Position numbers and translations under genes: made by a program. Below, in pieces: positions 53,594 through 54,375 of a DNA stretch of 54,375 nucleotides. A model generated the notes under the pieces. The model did not search any database. It was not told the origin of the DNA and was given only the letters and a program-made list of their open reading frames with translations. Source of the stretch: Neorhizobium sp. SHOUNA12A (GTDB lineage: Bacteria > Pseudomonadota > Alphaproteobacteria > Rhizobiales > Rhizobiaceae). Location: NCBI RefSeq assembly GCF_023006505.1, contig NZ_JALBGV010000039.1, positions 1-54,375 on the forward strand, given 5' to 3'. Position 1 is the first letter of the stretch; each line of letters starts with the position of its first letter.

Positions 53594-53949
53594 ATGAGAG
53601 AACTTCCGGCACAGGCAGGCCTACTGCGCTCAATCAACCGCTCCACCATCATTGATTTTGTACGTCGCAAACAGATGACGTCGCCTTCGCGGGTCTCGAT
53701 CGGTCTGGGAATAAGCTTGCCAACTGTCACTCGTGTGCTGGAAGGACTGCGGGAGGAGGGGCTTTGAGTACGACGGATATGAGGAATCCTCGGGTGGACG
53801 GCCTGCAGCGCGCATCAGGTTCTGCGGCGAGACGCGCATCTTGCGCTCATGAATGGCGAAATCAGCTATCTCGACCCGATGCTTACGCCGGTTTTTGATC
53901 ACTGGGAGGAGCTGATCAAGAAGGACTTCCTCCTGCCTAACCATCGCCC
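53594..53949 (+). pseudogene. ROK-type regulator, N-terminal remnant
   Basis: From ATG 53594 the frame gives GLLRSINRSTIIDFVRRKQM and GISLPTVTRVLEGLREEGL, the winged-helix domain of ROK/NagC-type regulators. A frameshift at about 53763 leads to FEYDGYEESSGGRPAARIRF, the usual continuation. The kinase-like sensor part is missing. Confidence 0.6.
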
Positions 53950-54031
53950 GGCCGCTCGTAAGCCCTCAGGGACCTACGAAAATAGCCGTCAAAAAACATT
54001 AGAATTACAAGGAGATAGAATAGGCTGGGTT

Positions 54032-54310
54032 CATTGTGTCCCGCCCGCCACTTCCGAACAAAAACTGGGCATTCCTACTGGCGCACTGCCACCACCCATT
54101 ACAAGATTTCCGCGTAACCATCGGGCGTCCGTGAGACACATTTCCGGGCCAAGTGGTAGTTTGTCCTGATCGAGCCTTGGAAGTTGATCCCTGATGTGTT
54201 CTGCTCAGGCCGTTTCCATGAGTTCGTCGACAGAGGCTTGCGCAGCAAGGCGGGGGACATATTCGTAAGCGCGAATTTCTCCGCACCTTCTGTATTTGAG
54301 TGAGCTTTGG
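54032..54310 (-). pseudogene. Unrecognised gene remnant
   Basis: One minus-strand frame reads YRRCGEIRAYEYVPRLAAQ, a TGA, then LGPEMCLTDARWLRGNLVMG, GSAPVGMPSF with protein-like composition. I do not recognise the family. The internal stop and the absence of a start (cut by the adjacent IS end) suggest a broken gene. Confidence 0.3.
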
Positions 54311-54314
54311 CATG

Positions 54315-54343
54315 TGGTGTCCACTTAAAAGAGGTGGACACCA
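54315..54343. repeat. Inverted repeat at the IS3-type element end
   Basis: TGGTGTCCAC (54315-54324) and GTGGACACCA (54334-54343) are perfect inverted repeats with a 9-bp spacer, directly ahead of a transposase-like start. TGTCCAC ends are common in IS3-family elements. Confidence 0.5.
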
Positions 54344-54351
54344 AGTTATGG

Positions 54352-54375
54352 ATGAAGGTCAAAAACTCGCGGTAC
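54352..54375 (+). CDS. Start of IS3-type transposase OrfA (partial)
   Basis: The last 24 bases encode MKVKNSRY, the typical beginning of IS3-family OrfA proteins (M-x-K-SR-[YF]). The gene runs off the window. The call rests on eight residues plus the inverted repeat upstream. Confidence 0.4.

Noticed and set aside
1..54375. CRISPR arrays, tRNA and rRNA genes, repABC-type replication genes
   Set aside because: Looked for and not seen: no spaced repeat arrays, no cloverleaf-like genes noticed, no RepA/B/C-like products among the frames.

Overview
The window looks like part of a Ti/Ri-type virulence plasmid from the Agrobacterium/Rhizobium group. It carries virC, virD1-virD2-virD4, a complete-looking virB-type secretion operon, canonical T-DNA border repeats, plant-style T-DNA genes and opine-catabolism genes. 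Its unusual feature is the layout. By reading the 25-bp borders I find the right part of one T-DNA and three whole T-DNAs, separated by vir and opine-catabolic modules: T-DNA A (start of window to about 1001), T-DNA B (2294-4928, 2.6 kb), T-DNA C (24683-34211, 9.5 kb) and T-DNA D (38438-42062, 3.6 kb).

Layout. 1-1001: a RolB/6b-like (plast-type) gene and a right border. 1188-2290: remnants of an accF/accG-type agrocinopine catabolic pair, accF being cut off next to the left border of T-DNA B. 2294-4928: T-DNA B with two divergent genes. 5063-10442: virC2-virC1 facing away from virD1-virD2-virD4. 10553-13387: a small gene and two unrecognised genes with arginine-rich C-termini that look like type IV secretion substrates. 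13559-14045: decayed recombinase. 14133-24348: virB11 to virB1 on the minus strand, with a perfect VirG-type vir box 118 bp upstream of virB1 and a 48-aa lipoprotein between virB4 and virB5 in place of a normally placed virB7. 24683-34211: T-DNA C with an opine-dehydrogenase-like gene, a broken plast-like gene, an M24-family gene, a membrane protein gene and a phosphoglycerate mutase-enolase fusion. 34212-38437: LacI regulator plus a decayed catabolic operon (M24 homologue, ABC transporter). 38438-42062: T-DNA D with a cucumopine-synthase-like gene and a membrane protein gene. 42127-53084: a probable cucumopine (histidine-derived opine) catabolic island with a flavin monooxygenase, HutC-type GntR regulator, histidine ammonia-lyase, a bacterial homologue of cucumopine synthase and a four-gene ABC importer. 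53098-54375: decayed regulator genes and the start of an IS3-type element.

How it may work together. VirD1/VirD2/VirC process the several T-DNAs, and VirD4 plus the VirB channel export them. T-DNA genes mostly lie in divergent pairs that share promoters built from TGACGTGGC (plant bZIP-type) motifs with TATA boxes on both sides and leaders of about 100-150 nt. At least two T-DNA enzymes (cucumopine synthase and the M24-family protein) have a homologue in a bacterial catabolic operon outside the T-DNA. That matches the known logic of opine synthesis and catabolism enzymes sharing ancestry (Mas/Moc, Ags/AgcA). The cucumopine island appears to be one regulon, because palindromes close to TGTATATACA occur upstream of nearly every transcription unit. 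The M24 operon, the agrocinopine genes and several regulators are decaying, so the plasmid seems to have gained and lost opine systems repeatedly.
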